Shown here: positions 6,858 to 14,543 of the stretch, piece by piece
Numbering within the stretch: position 1 is the first letter of the stretch
Layout: the number at the start of each line of letters is the position of its first letter
NCBI GenBank assembly: GCA_022560555.1
Contig: JADFSZ010000020.1
Coordinates: 1 to 14,543 of the forward strand
DNA length: 14,543 nucleotides
Source: JADFSZ01 sp022560555 [NCBI: PVC group bacterium]
Lineage (GTDB): Bacteria; GCA-001730085; JADFSZ01
Reading direction: 5' to 3'
Notes under the pieces: generated by a model
The model's input: the letters and a program-made list of their open reading frames with translations, nothing else
The model's database searches: none
What the model was told of the DNA's origin: nothing
Position numbers and translations under genes: made by a program

Positions 6858-8337
6858 CGTTCTCTTCCTTCATCTGCGACTCGATTCTTTTTATCCCGTT
6901 TTTATCAAGAACAAGACGCAAACGGCGATATTGATTTCTTTCCTTGGCGCAAAACCTTAAAACGATGTTGACATGATACACGCGCTTGCCGGGTATAACT
7001 TGATAGTCCTCGTCATTGAGAACATAAATGTCCGTCACAGGGTCATCCATATATTTAAGCAAATAAGCCACGTTAAATCGCATAATATCCGAGAGGCCGA
7101 AAACAGGGTATCCTTTTTTGGGGATTCTTTTAGAATACAAGCGAATAACTTTTTGGTAAGTTAAAATGTTTTCTCCGTTTGCTTCGTTATCCATCGACGT
7201 GATATGATCCATATTCCGAATACGCAAAATCTCGGCGGGAACATCCTTTCGCCTGACAAAACGAAACATTTCCGAACATACCCCGAGTCGTCCCCGCTTT
7301 TTCAGGTCATAGATAAACGTGCGGATATCATAGAAGCGAGTGATAAATTTATTCTGGATATAATTTCTCATAAAATCTTTCAAACGATCCTTAAACATAT
7401 ACCCGACAACAAGCGCGATAAAGAAAGGCAGGGTAAAATCACCGTATTTTTTCTGGAATAAAAACGCGATAACCGTCGCGACAATCATGGCACATCCCGC
7501 GGCAACGGCATACGCGGCTTCTTTGGCAATTTTAGGCTCTTTGATACTGCGAATCGTTAAAAACAAAATATTGGATATGTGCTTTTTTAAAACACTTCGT
7601 CGGAAGATAAGCTGCTCATTATCTCCGTTTACATCCGGGGCCAGCGGATAGCCGGAATCTTTCCGGTAGCTTATCTCAGAACGTAATAAATCCATAATGG
7701 GCCCTTTAACTTTCAAACAGTCGGATTTTTTTGTATTTTCAACCAGCCGGACTAATCGGTAGGAATACTCTTCCACAAGATAGCTGACATATTCGTCCGT
7801 GTATTGAAGCATCTGTTTCATATGCCGCGTACGCACAATACGTTTATCCAAGTCATGTTTCAGAAGACGCCATACATGCAATATTTTTTTAATTTGACGC
7901 GCATAATTTGCGGCCTCCTCTGTCTCAATTTCTTTATGCCTATCTCGAAGACCCTCAACATAATCTCTAAGCGTACTTTTCATGATACAACCGAACATTT
8001 TAATGTGATACTCCAAAGCATCCGTAAGATTGTCCTGCATTTCCAATTCCTGCCATTGACCCAAAATGAGCAGCGGGCTTGCGGATGAAGTCAGGATATC
8101 CCCCATCGTCATCTTTGGGGTTTTAAATCTGATATACCCGTGCACATCATTGATAAAATCGGTTTTCTTGTACGTGGCTTGGTTAATATTTAAATGATAG
8201 GGAATAAAAAAGAAGGCATCAACTTGATATGAAGTCACTTTTTCATGAGAATTGAGAGGGTAATCAATTTTAATCTCAAACTGATTTCGGTCATGAACCC
8301 GTATAGATGCATCCTTAAAAAACTCTTGCGCAATCAC
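6850..8337 (-). CDS. Large membrane protein of unknown function, first gene of the ftsA operon
   Basis: I do not recognise a family. The 495 residues fall into three parts. The N-terminal part (about 1-270) has a beta-rich start (FEIKIDYPLNS, FFFIPYHLN) and then long charged helices. Two closely spaced membrane helices follow at about 272-295 and 299-315. The C-terminal part (about 316-495) is basic and ends in alternating strands such as VYHVNIVLRF and YRRLRLVLD. With two helices both large parts should face the same side, probably the cytoplasm. The start is GTG at 8337, because an in-frame TAA stands four codons upstream; the ribosome site is weak. It follows the promoter at 8378-8405 and overlaps the next gene by eight bases. 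A structural partner of FtsA is possible, on context alone. Confidence 0.82.
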   Translation of the reverse strand: MIAQEFFKDASIRVHDRNQFEIKIDYPLNSHEKVTSYQVDAFFFIPYHLNINQATYKKTDFINDVHGYIRFKTPKMTMGDILTSSASPLLILGQWQELEMQDNLTDALEYHIKMFGCIMKSTLRDYVEGLRDRHKEIETEEAANYARQIKKILHVWRLLKHDLDKRIVRTRHMKQMLQYTDEYVSYLVEEYSYRLVRLVENTKKSDCLKVKGPIMDLLRSEISYRKDSGYPLAPDVNGDNEQLIFRRSVLKKHISNILFLTIRSIKEPKIAKEAAYAVAAGCAMIVATVIAFLFQKKYGDFTLPFFIALVVGYMFKDRLKDFMRNYIQNKFITRFYDIRTFIYDLKKRGRLGVCSEMFRFVRRKDVPAEILRIRNMDHITSMDNEANGENILTYQKVIRLYSKRIPKKGYPVFGLSDIMRFNVAYLLKYMDDPVTDIYVLNDEDYQVIPGKRVYHVNIVLRFCAKERNQYRRLRLVLDKNGIKRIESQMKEENDD

Positions 8338-8372
8338 TTTTGATTATCCCGGTCTGCTTTAGTTAAACATAA

Positions 8373-8406
8373 ATTGCATTATATCACTGCAGGGTCATAA
8401 TGCAAT
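8373..8406 (-). promoter_or_regulatory. Sigma70-type promoter inside a 10-bp perfect inverted repeat
   Basis: On the minus strand TTGCAT (8405-8400) and TATAAT (8383-8378, a perfect -10) are 16 bases apart, which predicts a start of transcription near 8371, about 34 bases before the GTG of the 495-residue gene. The same DNA holds a perfect inverted repeat: ATTGCATTAT at 8373-8382 and ATAATGCAAT at 8397-8406, with 14 bases between. The -35 lies within one arm and five of the six -10 bases lie within the other, so a dimeric repressor bound here would cover the core promoter. The repeat could also form a hairpin in RNA reading through from upstream, but there is no T-tract to make it a terminator. 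Confidence 0.6.
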
Positions 8407-8427
8407 GCCTTGGTGCAGCAGCAACGC

Positions 8428-10206
8428 CTATTTCCTTGTCGAATTGATTTTTTTCTCGATGGTATCCAAAAGTTTTTTTGCTTTTTCATACTCCGGTGCT
8501 AGAGCATGCGCTTTTTCAAAATATGATTTGGCAAGATTAACATCTTGATGATTGAGCCAATAAATCCCGAGGTTCACATAGGCCCCTACATAATACGGGT
8601 CCACCTTTAGGGCTCGTTCCCATAAAACTTTTGCCTCTTGCCCAGAACCATCTAAGGCCATCTCGACACCCTTTTCCGTCAGACTTCTCGCGCTCCAGCC
8701 CCAAAAGGGGGTCTGCCGTTTCCTAAGAATAATGTCCGGCGTAATGAATCCGAGTTCAACACATCTCGTAATGAGTGAATCCTTCCAATCCCAAAGCCGC
8801 TCGGGCTTCTTGTCAATGTCAACAGGACTGCTGTTCCATCTTCCGATTTCAAACGAGAAGGCCCCGACAGCCTGTACGGCAATGGAAAAAATAACACAGA
8901 AAATAAAAATATATTTTAAATATTTTTTCGCGAAAATATCATGGATGACAAAAACGAAAAAGAAGCATATCAACGGAAGTAAATCGGCAGAATATCTTAA
9001 GCCAAACGACCAACCGGCCCACCACGCATGAAAACGACTGTACCAGAGAAAGACAATCGCAAGCGCAACTATCAATATTCGATAAAACAAAACCCCCTTT
9101 TTCCAGGCCCGTACCATCCCCCACACGGAAAAAATCAGAAACGGTGTAAACAAAAAAACCCCCCGGCTCGGGCTTACGAATATCCCCAAAAGACCTTTCA
9201 GCATGTTTCCCGACATCACACTTTTTCCTCCCAAATTATATAGTGTAGCTGTCGCGCCCGTTTCGGACATGAGCTTTCGGTATCCGCCCAAAACTGAGTC
9301 AAAATAGATCATGTTATAGATCAAATAGGGCAAAACGGTTATCAAAAACGCGCCCAAAATCCAAAACGACTTTTTCTTATAATTCCACATGAGGTAAGGA
9401 AGCCATATCAAAGCAATCAAAAAATCATTCGGCCGAGACATCACAGCGCAGGCCAAAGCAACACCAACCCACGGCAATAAGCCGACTTTGCCGTCTTTAA
9501 CCTGAAGTGTTAACAAGAGGGATAAACATAAAAATAACGCGCTCGGTCCATGCTGCCAAGCGGCTTGAGAACTAATCGCCCATGTTAATGTCCCAAAGGC
9601 ATATATCAGAGCCAAAAACACAGCGTATCTAAGAGGGACGTAAAGAGTAAAGATATAAAACAAGAGAACGACCGAAACGGAAACCCAAAAACTTGCGCTA
9701 AATTTTGCCAGGAGATCCACCACGGGCCGATTGATGGGATCAAGCCCCTTCATAAGAGGAAGAATATAAAATGGCGTGTTGATGATGCCGGGGAATACCG
9801 GCGAACTTGAAACAACATGCCCCCGGCCTCTTTGGATAAAATAGGGCAGTTCTTTTTCTTCGGCATCCCAAAGAAAATCAAACTCATCTAAATCCAAATT
9901 AAATTCTTTCAAAATCGATATCGGAATATACCGATTAGGAACCGTATCGTTTCCGCTATACTCTCTGAGGTTGATATTATAAACAACAAGGCATAATAGA
10001 AATAAAATAAGTCCCCATTTTTTCCGGCAGCGTACGTTCGGACGGGGCAACCGGAAGGTGTCCGTACGCGATGGAACGCAAGCCTTACGATAGGCGTGAA
10101 CATCTTTATGAGAACAATTCAAAACTCTTGCCATTTGGCGAACGGACTTGTTCTGATAGTGGTCCTCAATATACTTTTTGTCTTGCTTATTTAATTCACG
10201 TGACAT
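8428..10206 (-). CDS. Polytopic GT-C-type membrane glycosyltransferase with HTH-like N-terminus and C-terminal TPRs
   Basis: The 592-residue protein has three parts. Residues about 6-44 look like a three-helix homeodomain-type HTH (KQDKKYIEDHY, SVRQMARVLNC, SHKDVHAYRKA). Residues about 62-455 hold roughly nine or ten membrane helices with a first outer loop containing GNDTVPNRY and DLDEFDF, and a later WWAGWSFGLRYSADLLP motif (395-411). These recall the GT39/ArnT-like GT-C enzymes that move sugars from polyprenyl-phosphate donors. Residues about 515-585 contain two TPRs (KVLWERALKVDPYY, AKSYFEKAHALAPEY). The enzyme class is inferred from layout and motifs; the catalytic acid is probably among the first-loop aspartates. 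The ATG at 10206 has a modest GAAGAG site. It follows the aspartic protease gene by 28 bases. Confidence 0.78.
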   Translation of the reverse strand: MSRELNKQDKKYIEDHYQNKSVRQMARVLNCSHKDVHAYRKACVPSRTDTFRLPRPNVRCRKKWGLILFLLCLVVYNINLREYSGNDTVPNRYIPISILKEFNLDLDEFDFLWDAEEKELPYFIQRGRGHVVSSSPVFPGIINTPFYILPLMKGLDPINRPVVDLLAKFSASFWVSVSVVLLFYIFTLYVPLRYAVFLALIYAFGTLTWAISSQAAWQHGPSALFLCLSLLLTLQVKDGKVGLLPWVGVALACAVMSRPNDFLIALIWLPYLMWNYKKKSFWILGAFLITVLPYLIYNMIYFDSVLGGYRKLMSETGATATLYNLGGKSVMSGNMLKGLLGIFVSPSRGVFLFTPFLIFSVWGMVRAWKKGVLFYRILIVALAIVFLWYSRFHAWWAGWSFGLRYSADLLPLICFFFVFVIHDIFAKKYLKYIFIFCVIFSIAVQAVGAFSFEIGRWNSSPVDIDKKPERLWDWKDSLITRCVELGFITPDIILRKRQTPFWGWSARSLTEKGVEMALDGSGQEAKVLWERALKVDPYYVGAYVNLGIYWLNHQDVNLAKSYFEKAHALAPEYEKAKKLLDTIEKKINSTRK

Positions 10207-10234
10207 GGATCAACTCTTCACCCATAAGTTGGCA

Positions 10235-10780
10235 TTATCTATTTCTCTTCGGGAGACCTTTTTTCTTGAGGAATAATCTGTTTGAGTTATGATCGATAAA
10301 ACCGTCATATTTTGACAAAACATCCTCACCTAAGATACCGGCTACGCCCGGCCTTCTGTTTTGGAAAGGATCCGGAATAATCCAAATCCTAAATTTTCCC
10401 AGAAAAACATTCTCACCCAATACAAAATCATTAATGATCGCCCCCAGGCCTGTCGTCTGCCCGGAGATACCGGAAAAGACGGCCTTGCGTCCGGTCAGTA
10501 TCACATCATACTTTTCTTGCGCGCTGCTGGAAAGAACGGATGATGTTGCCCCTGTATCCAAAAGAAATTTTGTTTTATGCCCGTTAATCGACACATTTAA
10601 AAAAAAGGCGTTCCCATCTTTTTCGAGAGGAATTTCGACATAATCACGCGTCGAAATCCTTAAGCTTTGATGCCCGCCGAAACCAGCCTCAGCAGAATGA
10701 GAAAACAGCACACACTGAAACACAAAACAAAAGAGGACATCATAAATCAAAACACGACAATGGTTTGATTTGTTAAACAT
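10235..10780 (-). CDS. Exported retropepsin-like aspartic protease (clan AA)
   Basis: The 181-residue protein has an N-terminal hydrophobic segment (about 11-28) ending in SHSAEA, either a signal peptide or a membrane anchor. The protease core starts near 50: FLNVSINGHKTKFLLDTGATS contains the catalytic D75-T-G-A motif preceded by the hydrophobic strand. GILGEDVLSKYDGFIDH at 148-164 matches the typical C-terminal hydrophobic-GILG-D segment of single-domain bacterial retropepsins, which act as homodimers. It should work in the periplasm or at the outer face of the inner membrane; the substrate is unknown. The ATG lies two bases after the stop of the PilZ gene, with AAGGA seven bases upstream inside that gene, so the two are almost certainly co-expressed. 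Confidence 0.87.
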   Translation of the reverse strand: MFNKSNHCRVLIYDVLFCFVFQCVLFSHSAEAGFGGHQSLRISTRDYVEIPLEKDGNAFFLNVSINGHKTKFLLDTGATSSVLSSSAQEKYDVILTGRKAVFSGISGQTTGLGAIINDFVLGENVFLGKFRIWIIPDPFQNRRPGVAGILGEDVLSKYDGFIDHNSNRLFLKKKGLPKRNR

Positions 10781-10782
10781 AT

Positions 10783-12900
10783 CTAAATCCTTTCTCCGGT
10801 AAAAGGGTTGAATCGATAATGCGCAAACAGATACCAGATGGTCGGAGCTACCGCAAGTTTATCGTCGGATAAAGCCCACCCGCCGTAAGCCGGCGTCCCC
10901 GCGTTACTCGCTTGAGGCAGGGCCAAAGTTGAACGATAATTTTGACTTTCTGTTAACGCACTTTCTACTTCCTTCAAATAATACGCGCCTTCAGATTCGC
11001 GAGCCACAGAAAAATAAGCAAGAGCCATCTGCGCTGTGCCCTCAAACCAAACGGTATCCTTGTCAGGATAAGGACCGTCAGCATACGTCGCGCCAAAATC
11101 AAATCCATCCACCCAAACACCTTTCAAAGAATAATATTTCTGATTTCGGCTTTTCTTTACGGCAAAATCTAAGGTTTCATTATAATCGCTGCCAAGAACA
11201 AGAACGGCCCAACTTGAAACATCCGTTGCATAATTCAAATCATTCTCACCCAAATTAAACCGATTTTCATGCTCGTTCCAAGCCACATTTTTCAGCCATT
11301 GGTGAACTTTTGATGCCGCGTTTTCAAATCTTTTTTCATGTGTTAATGCAGCCAATCCCTTGAGAGCCGCATAACAATCCAAGTTATGTTCCGTACTCGT
11401 CCATGGCATTTTCTTCTTCCTTGTTTCATATCCTCCGGTAATACCACCGTTATCTTTTTGTAAACCACGGAGCCAATCGGCAATCTCTTGGGCAAGATTC
11501 ATATATTTTTTGTCCTGAGTCGCCCGGGTATAATACGTAATCGCCATAAGCAGCCACGCGTTCGGTCCGGCCGCTTTCTTTTGATCGGACCAACCGTTCG
11601 TTCGATAAAAATCGGAAAACCCGTTAAAACGCCCAAACTTCTCTATTTGCTCATCCAATGCATCGTAATAAAAATTCAATATCTGACGCGCCTTAGGTAA
11701 TTGCCCGGTCAAGACATATAGCATTCCCCCCAAAGCCTGATCATAAGTATAACAATCCACGCTCCCTTCATAATTCGCAATAAGAGGGTATGCTTCCTCC
11801 ATCCATGCGGCTCTTGACTGATGCTGCGCCATGATCCAGTCAAATGTTTTCTTTGCATAAAAATTTGATGGTTTTAAATCCTTTAGAACATCCGCATCCC
11901 TCCCTTCATTCCGCTGAGGCCACAAAGATACAAAATCGACTGCATGTATTTTGGATTTTGAGGCTACACTAGATTTGTCCAACACAAGCTCCCCTCCCTG
12001 TTTTAACCCAAGAACAATCTTCGTGTCGTTTTCACGAACAATATCTCCAACCAAGCGGTTGCCGTTAGACAGGATAATTTCATCAATCGTCTCTAGGGAG
12101 AGCTCCTCATGGGCACTATCCCCAAGCAAATCTTTTTTAAGACCGATCAGTTCAGTGTCGATTTGTGTCATGCGCGCCGCAAGTTCAATTTTTTCCTGAT
12201 GAATATATTCAATCGTTTTTTCTAACTCAAGCTCCTTTTCCTGAAAATACAAAATTTGAGCTTGAAGCAACTGAAACGAATCACTGTCACTCTCGCTCAA
12301 GCTCAGGGCCTCTTGCTCGGTTTTGTTAATGTGCTCTCTTAATTGCTCCAGCTCTTTTATTTGAATGGATGAGCTGTACTCTAAAGCAGCATAATTCTTT
12401 TCTACGGAACCTTTTTTCTGAATGAGAACGGATATCTCTCCTTCAAGACCCCGAATACGATCCTGATATTTACCTACATATATGGCTGACACAATGACAC
12501 TTAAAATAAAGAAAATAGAAACGGCCGCGAGTCCATATCGATACCAGCGACGTCTTTTGGCAAATTGCCATAAACGCCGGCTGTACTCAGGCCGTATGTT
12601 TTGATATTCGATACCCATTAAAAGAGCGTCTTTAGAGGACAGCCAACGGATGATCCCGCTCGCTTTAATCGTCCCCCGGCCATGATCATCAATTTCCAAA
12701 TTGACAGTTTGACCTATGCCGAAGTCCAAAGGGTCAAAAGCTTTCAGCTCAAGACAAAGGCCGGTTTTACTGATGTTTTGGGTAAATCCTTGGATAAAGA
12801 GGGATTCTTTTGTGGACTTTGACAAGGGAAAATAGAAAATGCCGACAGGGAAAACAGTATCCATTCGTACATACTGCCGCTTGTCCTCGGGCTTCATCAT
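10783..12900 (-). CDS. PilZ domain - transmembrane - coiled coil - six-hairpin (alpha/alpha toroid) fusion protein
   Basis: The 705-residue protein opens with a PilZ domain (about 5-105) that keeps both c-di-GMP motifs: RxxxR at R8-R12 and NxSxxG at 42-47. A basic stretch (KRRRWYRYG) precedes one membrane helix at about 122-142, placing PilZ in the cytoplasm. Residues about 145-258 are coiled coil. Residues 272-320 form a small beta motif (ILSNGNRLVGDIVRE). From about 345 to 700 a helical repeat region (YDQALGGMLYVLTG, GPNAWLLMAITYY, EHNLDCYAALKGL, VWFEGTAQMALAYF, PTIWYLFAHYRFNPF) resembles six-hairpin glycosidase folds, facing outward. Whether this is a hydrolase, lyase or sugar-binding domain cannot be told. 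The ATG at 12900 overlaps the cysS stop (ATGA); a second ATG follows directly. The aspartic protease gene starts two bases downstream. Confidence 0.82.
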   Translation of the reverse strand: MMKPEDKRQYVRMDTVFPVGIFYFPLSKSTKESLFIQGFTQNISKTGLCLELKAFDPLDFGIGQTVNLEIDDHGRGTIKASGIIRWLSSKDALLMGIEYQNIRPEYSRRLWQFAKRRRWYRYGLAAVSIFFILSVIVSAIYVGKYQDRIRGLEGEISVLIQKKGSVEKNYAALEYSSSIQIKELEQLREHINKTEQEALSLSESDSDSFQLLQAQILYFQEKELELEKTIEYIHQEKIELAARMTQIDTELIGLKKDLLGDSAHEELSLETIDEIILSNGNRLVGDIVRENDTKIVLGLKQGGELVLDKSSVASKSKIHAVDFVSLWPQRNEGRDADVLKDLKPSNFYAKKTFDWIMAQHQSRAAWMEEAYPLIANYEGSVDCYTYDQALGGMLYVLTGQLPKARQILNFYYDALDEQIEKFGRFNGFSDFYRTNGWSDQKKAAGPNAWLLMAITYYTRATQDKKYMNLAQEIADWLRGLQKDNGGITGGYETRKKKMPWTSTEHNLDCYAALKGLAALTHEKRFENAASKVHQWLKNVAWNEHENRFNLGENDLNYATDVSSWAVLVLGSDYNETLDFAVKKSRNQKYYSLKGVWVDGFDFGATYADGPYPDKDTVWFEGTAQMALAYFSVARESEGAYYLKEVESALTESQNYRSTLALPQASNAGTPAYGGWALSDDKLAVAPTIWYLFAHYRFNPFTGERI

Positions 12901-14441
12901 AATTGCATACTTGAGATAAGCTCGCTCATTTTTTGATGTGAATTATCCGCTCGCTCCGAGTAAGACGCGACAGTATAATGTTTATCTTCGCCGACTCCCG
13001 GCTTTTTATCTTCGATATCCATATCCGGAAATAATTTTACAAGCTCGTCTCGGATGTCATCAGCCCGATTCCAGTTTTTATCGTCTTTCGCACGGAGACG
13101 CATTTCAAGAAGTTGTCGAATTCCCTCTTTGAGTGGATCCTGACACACAACATCACTTACCACAATAATGCGCCCCGATTGAAATATATTGAGAATTTTT
13201 GACGCTTCATTAAAAAACCCAAATCCCTGTTTTACAAGCAAATATGTGTTTTTAGTGACACTCTCTGCCAAAATTTGATTGAGATCACGAATCAAAGAGA
13301 ACAAAACCCCGATGGCTTTGGGTGTATTAAAATCATCATTCATGGCCGCGGAAAATTCCTCATGATATTTTTTAATCTCCCCAACACGATCGCGAACTTG
13401 TGAATCCATAGAACAGGTGCGCTCAAGATACACTTGCACGTTTTTACTAAATTCATACCCGCGCTTGATCTGCTCATGAATGCCTTCGATCTGCTCGAGA
13501 GAAAAATCGATCGGGCTCCTATAATGCGTGGCCATAATAAAGAATCTTATATCCTCTGGCGGGTATTTTTTAAATAGTTCTGTAAGGGAAAAATAATTTT
13601 TGAGCGATTTGGACATTTTCTTTTTTTCGACGTTGACAAAACCGTTGTGAAGCCAATATTTCGCAAAAAGTTTTTTTGAGCATCCTTCCGACTGAGCGAT
13701 CTCGTTTTCATGATGGGGAAAGGTCAGATCCATTCCGCCTCCATGGATATCAAACGAAACGCCCAGATAATGCGTGGCCATGGCCGAACATTCAATATGC
13801 CACGCGGGCCGGCCCGCTCCCCACGGGCTTTCCCATGAAGGCTCCTGGGGCTTTGCTTTCTTCCACAAGACAAAATCGAGAGGATCTCTCTTTTTCCTAT
13901 CTTTCTCAACACGCGCGCCAATCAAAAGGTCATCGAGATTCTTCTTGGATAATTTACCGTAGGCATGAAATGTTTTTACGGAAAAATACACGTCTCCGTC
14001 AACATCATAAGCCATCTCCTTGCGGATGAGATCCCCTATCATCTCTTGCATGTGTTGAATATGTTCCGTGGCTTTTGGATAATGATCCGCCCGGGCGACA
14101 CCTAAAGCATCCATTTGGGAAAAATAAAGATTTGTATATTTTTCAGTGATCGCTTTTGTGTGCTCAATAAGGGACATTTTTTTATTTTTTTCATGTTCTG
14201 TAACAGCCTTTTTAATAATTTTATCATCGATATCCGTAAAATTCTGGACATAAGTCACCTTGTAGCCAAGATGCCTTAAGTATCGACGCATCATGTCAAA
14301 GGTCACATAAACTCTGCCGTGACCTAAATGACACTCATCATAAACAGTAACACCACACACATACATCCGCACGTGATCAGATTCTATTGGCTCGAAAATC
14401 TCTTTTTTACGCGCCAACGTATTATAAACGTAGAGACTCAT
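12897..14441 (-). CDS. cysS: Cysteine--tRNA ligase (CysRS)
   Basis: This class I synthetase attaches cysteine to tRNA-Cys in the cytoplasm. The zinc ligands that select cysteine are all visible: C29 (YVCGVT), C218 (WHIECSAMA), H243 and E247 (FPHHENEIAQSE). The HIGH-type motif is HLGHGR at 38-43, and KKKMSKSLKNY at 273-283 holds the KMSKS loop. VQNFTDIDDKI at 65-75 is also typical. The length of 514 residues is on the long side for the family; the last 30 or so, after the usual IRDEL...IED segment, form an extra tail. The ATG at 14441 has no strong ribosome site. The 3' end overlaps the PilZ-fusion gene by four bases, so an essential tRNA synthetase leads this envelope operon. Confidence 0.97.
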   Translation of the reverse strand: MSLYVYNTLARKKEIFEPIESDHVRMYVCGVTVYDECHLGHGRVYVTFDMMRRYLRHLGYKVTYVQNFTDIDDKIIKKAVTEHEKNKKMSLIEHTKAITEKYTNLYFSQMDALGVARADHYPKATEHIQHMQEMIGDLIRKEMAYDVDGDVYFSVKTFHAYGKLSKKNLDDLLIGARVEKDRKKRDPLDFVLWKKAKPQEPSWESPWGAGRPAWHIECSAMATHYLGVSFDIHGGGMDLTFPHHENEIAQSEGCSKKLFAKYWLHNGFVNVEKKKMSKSLKNYFSLTELFKKYPPEDIRFFIMATHYRSPIDFSLEQIEGIHEQIKRGYEFSKNVQVYLERTCSMDSQVRDRVGEIKKYHEEFSAAMNDDFNTPKAIGVLFSLIRDLNQILAESVTKNTYLLVKQGFGFFNEASKILNIFQSGRIIVVSDVVCQDPLKEGIRQLLEMRLRAKDDKNWNRADDIRDELVKLFPDMDIEDKKPGVGEDKHYTVASYSERADNSHQKMSELISSMQL

Positions 14442-14543
14442 GGGATAATGATTGAGGGTTAGTGTAAAGGATTTTTAAGATATGGGAACCAATGGGTCTA
14501 TCCATAACCTTTGATACTATTTTTCATCAAACGAACCAATACG
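14442..14543 (-). other. Region upstream of cysS, no gene assigned
   Basis: The 102 bases before cysS hold no complete gene. Two minus-strand frames entering at the window edge stay open for only 8 and 14 codons, so this could be the tail of an upstream gene, too short to identify. GAACCAAT occurs twice in the same direction on the plus strand (14486-14493 and 14533-14540), and TTTGAT/ATCAAA form a 6-bp AT-rich inverted repeat (14510-14515 with 14526-14531). A weak TTGGTT-N17-TATCAA promoter match runs across 14540-14512. None of these is strong enough to call. Confidence 0.3.

Noticed and set aside
703-14441. Many plus-strand and alternate-frame ORFs of 60-117 codons
   Set aside because: All lie opposite or across well-supported minus-strand genes, lack recognisable domains, and have low-complexity, codon-shadow composition.
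1-14543. CRISPR arrays, insertion sequences, prophage or defence genes
   Set aside because: No regularly spaced repeats, transposase, integrase or defence-type domains were seen anywhere in the window.

Overview
The window carries a compact, entirely one-directional block of bacterial genes. Every convincing gene is on the minus strand, so transcription runs from position 14543 towards 1. Spacing is very tight: four junctions overlap by 4-8 bases and most others are separated by 2-30 bases. The universal bacterial genes cysS, gltX and ftsA are present, together with PilZ, signal-peptide and polytopic membrane proteins, so this is bacterial chromosome with an envelope-glycan flavour. An HTH-like N-terminus fused to a membrane glycosyltransferase with TPRs, a PilZ-coiled coil-toroid protein and an ftsA outside any division cluster recall uncultured lineages such as Omnitrophota. 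That assignment is only an impression from protein style; no marker in the window proves it.

In transcription order, the first block (14441-8428) is cysS, a 705-residue PilZ/transmembrane/coiled-coil/six-hairpin protein, a small exported retropepsin-like aspartic protease, and a 592-residue polytopic GT-C-type membrane protein with an N-terminal HTH-like segment and C-terminal TPRs. The second block (8337-5098) starts behind a good sigma70-type promoter embedded in a perfect 10-bp inverted repeat. It holds an unrecognised 495-residue two-helix membrane protein, an unrecognised 164-residue exported protein, and FtsA. A 198-base gap follows (4900-5097, up to the gltX region) and contains a long stem-loop with a competing alternative stem. 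The third block (4885-1) is a possible 16-codon leader ORF coupled to gltX, then gltX, a coiled-coil protein, cutA, and an exopolysaccharide-type set: a GT4 glycosyltransferase, a NodB-type polysaccharide deacetylase and a GT2 glycosyltransferase cut by the window edge.

Functionally the window mixes two tRNA charging enzymes (CysRS, GluRS) with cell-division and surface-polysaccharide functions. The GT4, deacetylase and GT2 genes plausibly make and modify one extracellular glycan. The PilZ protein could transmit a c-di-GMP signal to an outer-face sugar-handling domain. The 495- and 164-residue proteins may be membrane partners of FtsA; that is inferred only from operon order. The most unusual items are the PilZ-toroid fusion with its neighbouring protease, the HTH/GT-C/TPR fusion, the FtsA operon with two unknown partners, the regulatory-looking ftsA-gltX gap, and a GluRS that lacks the usual zinc-bearing insertion.
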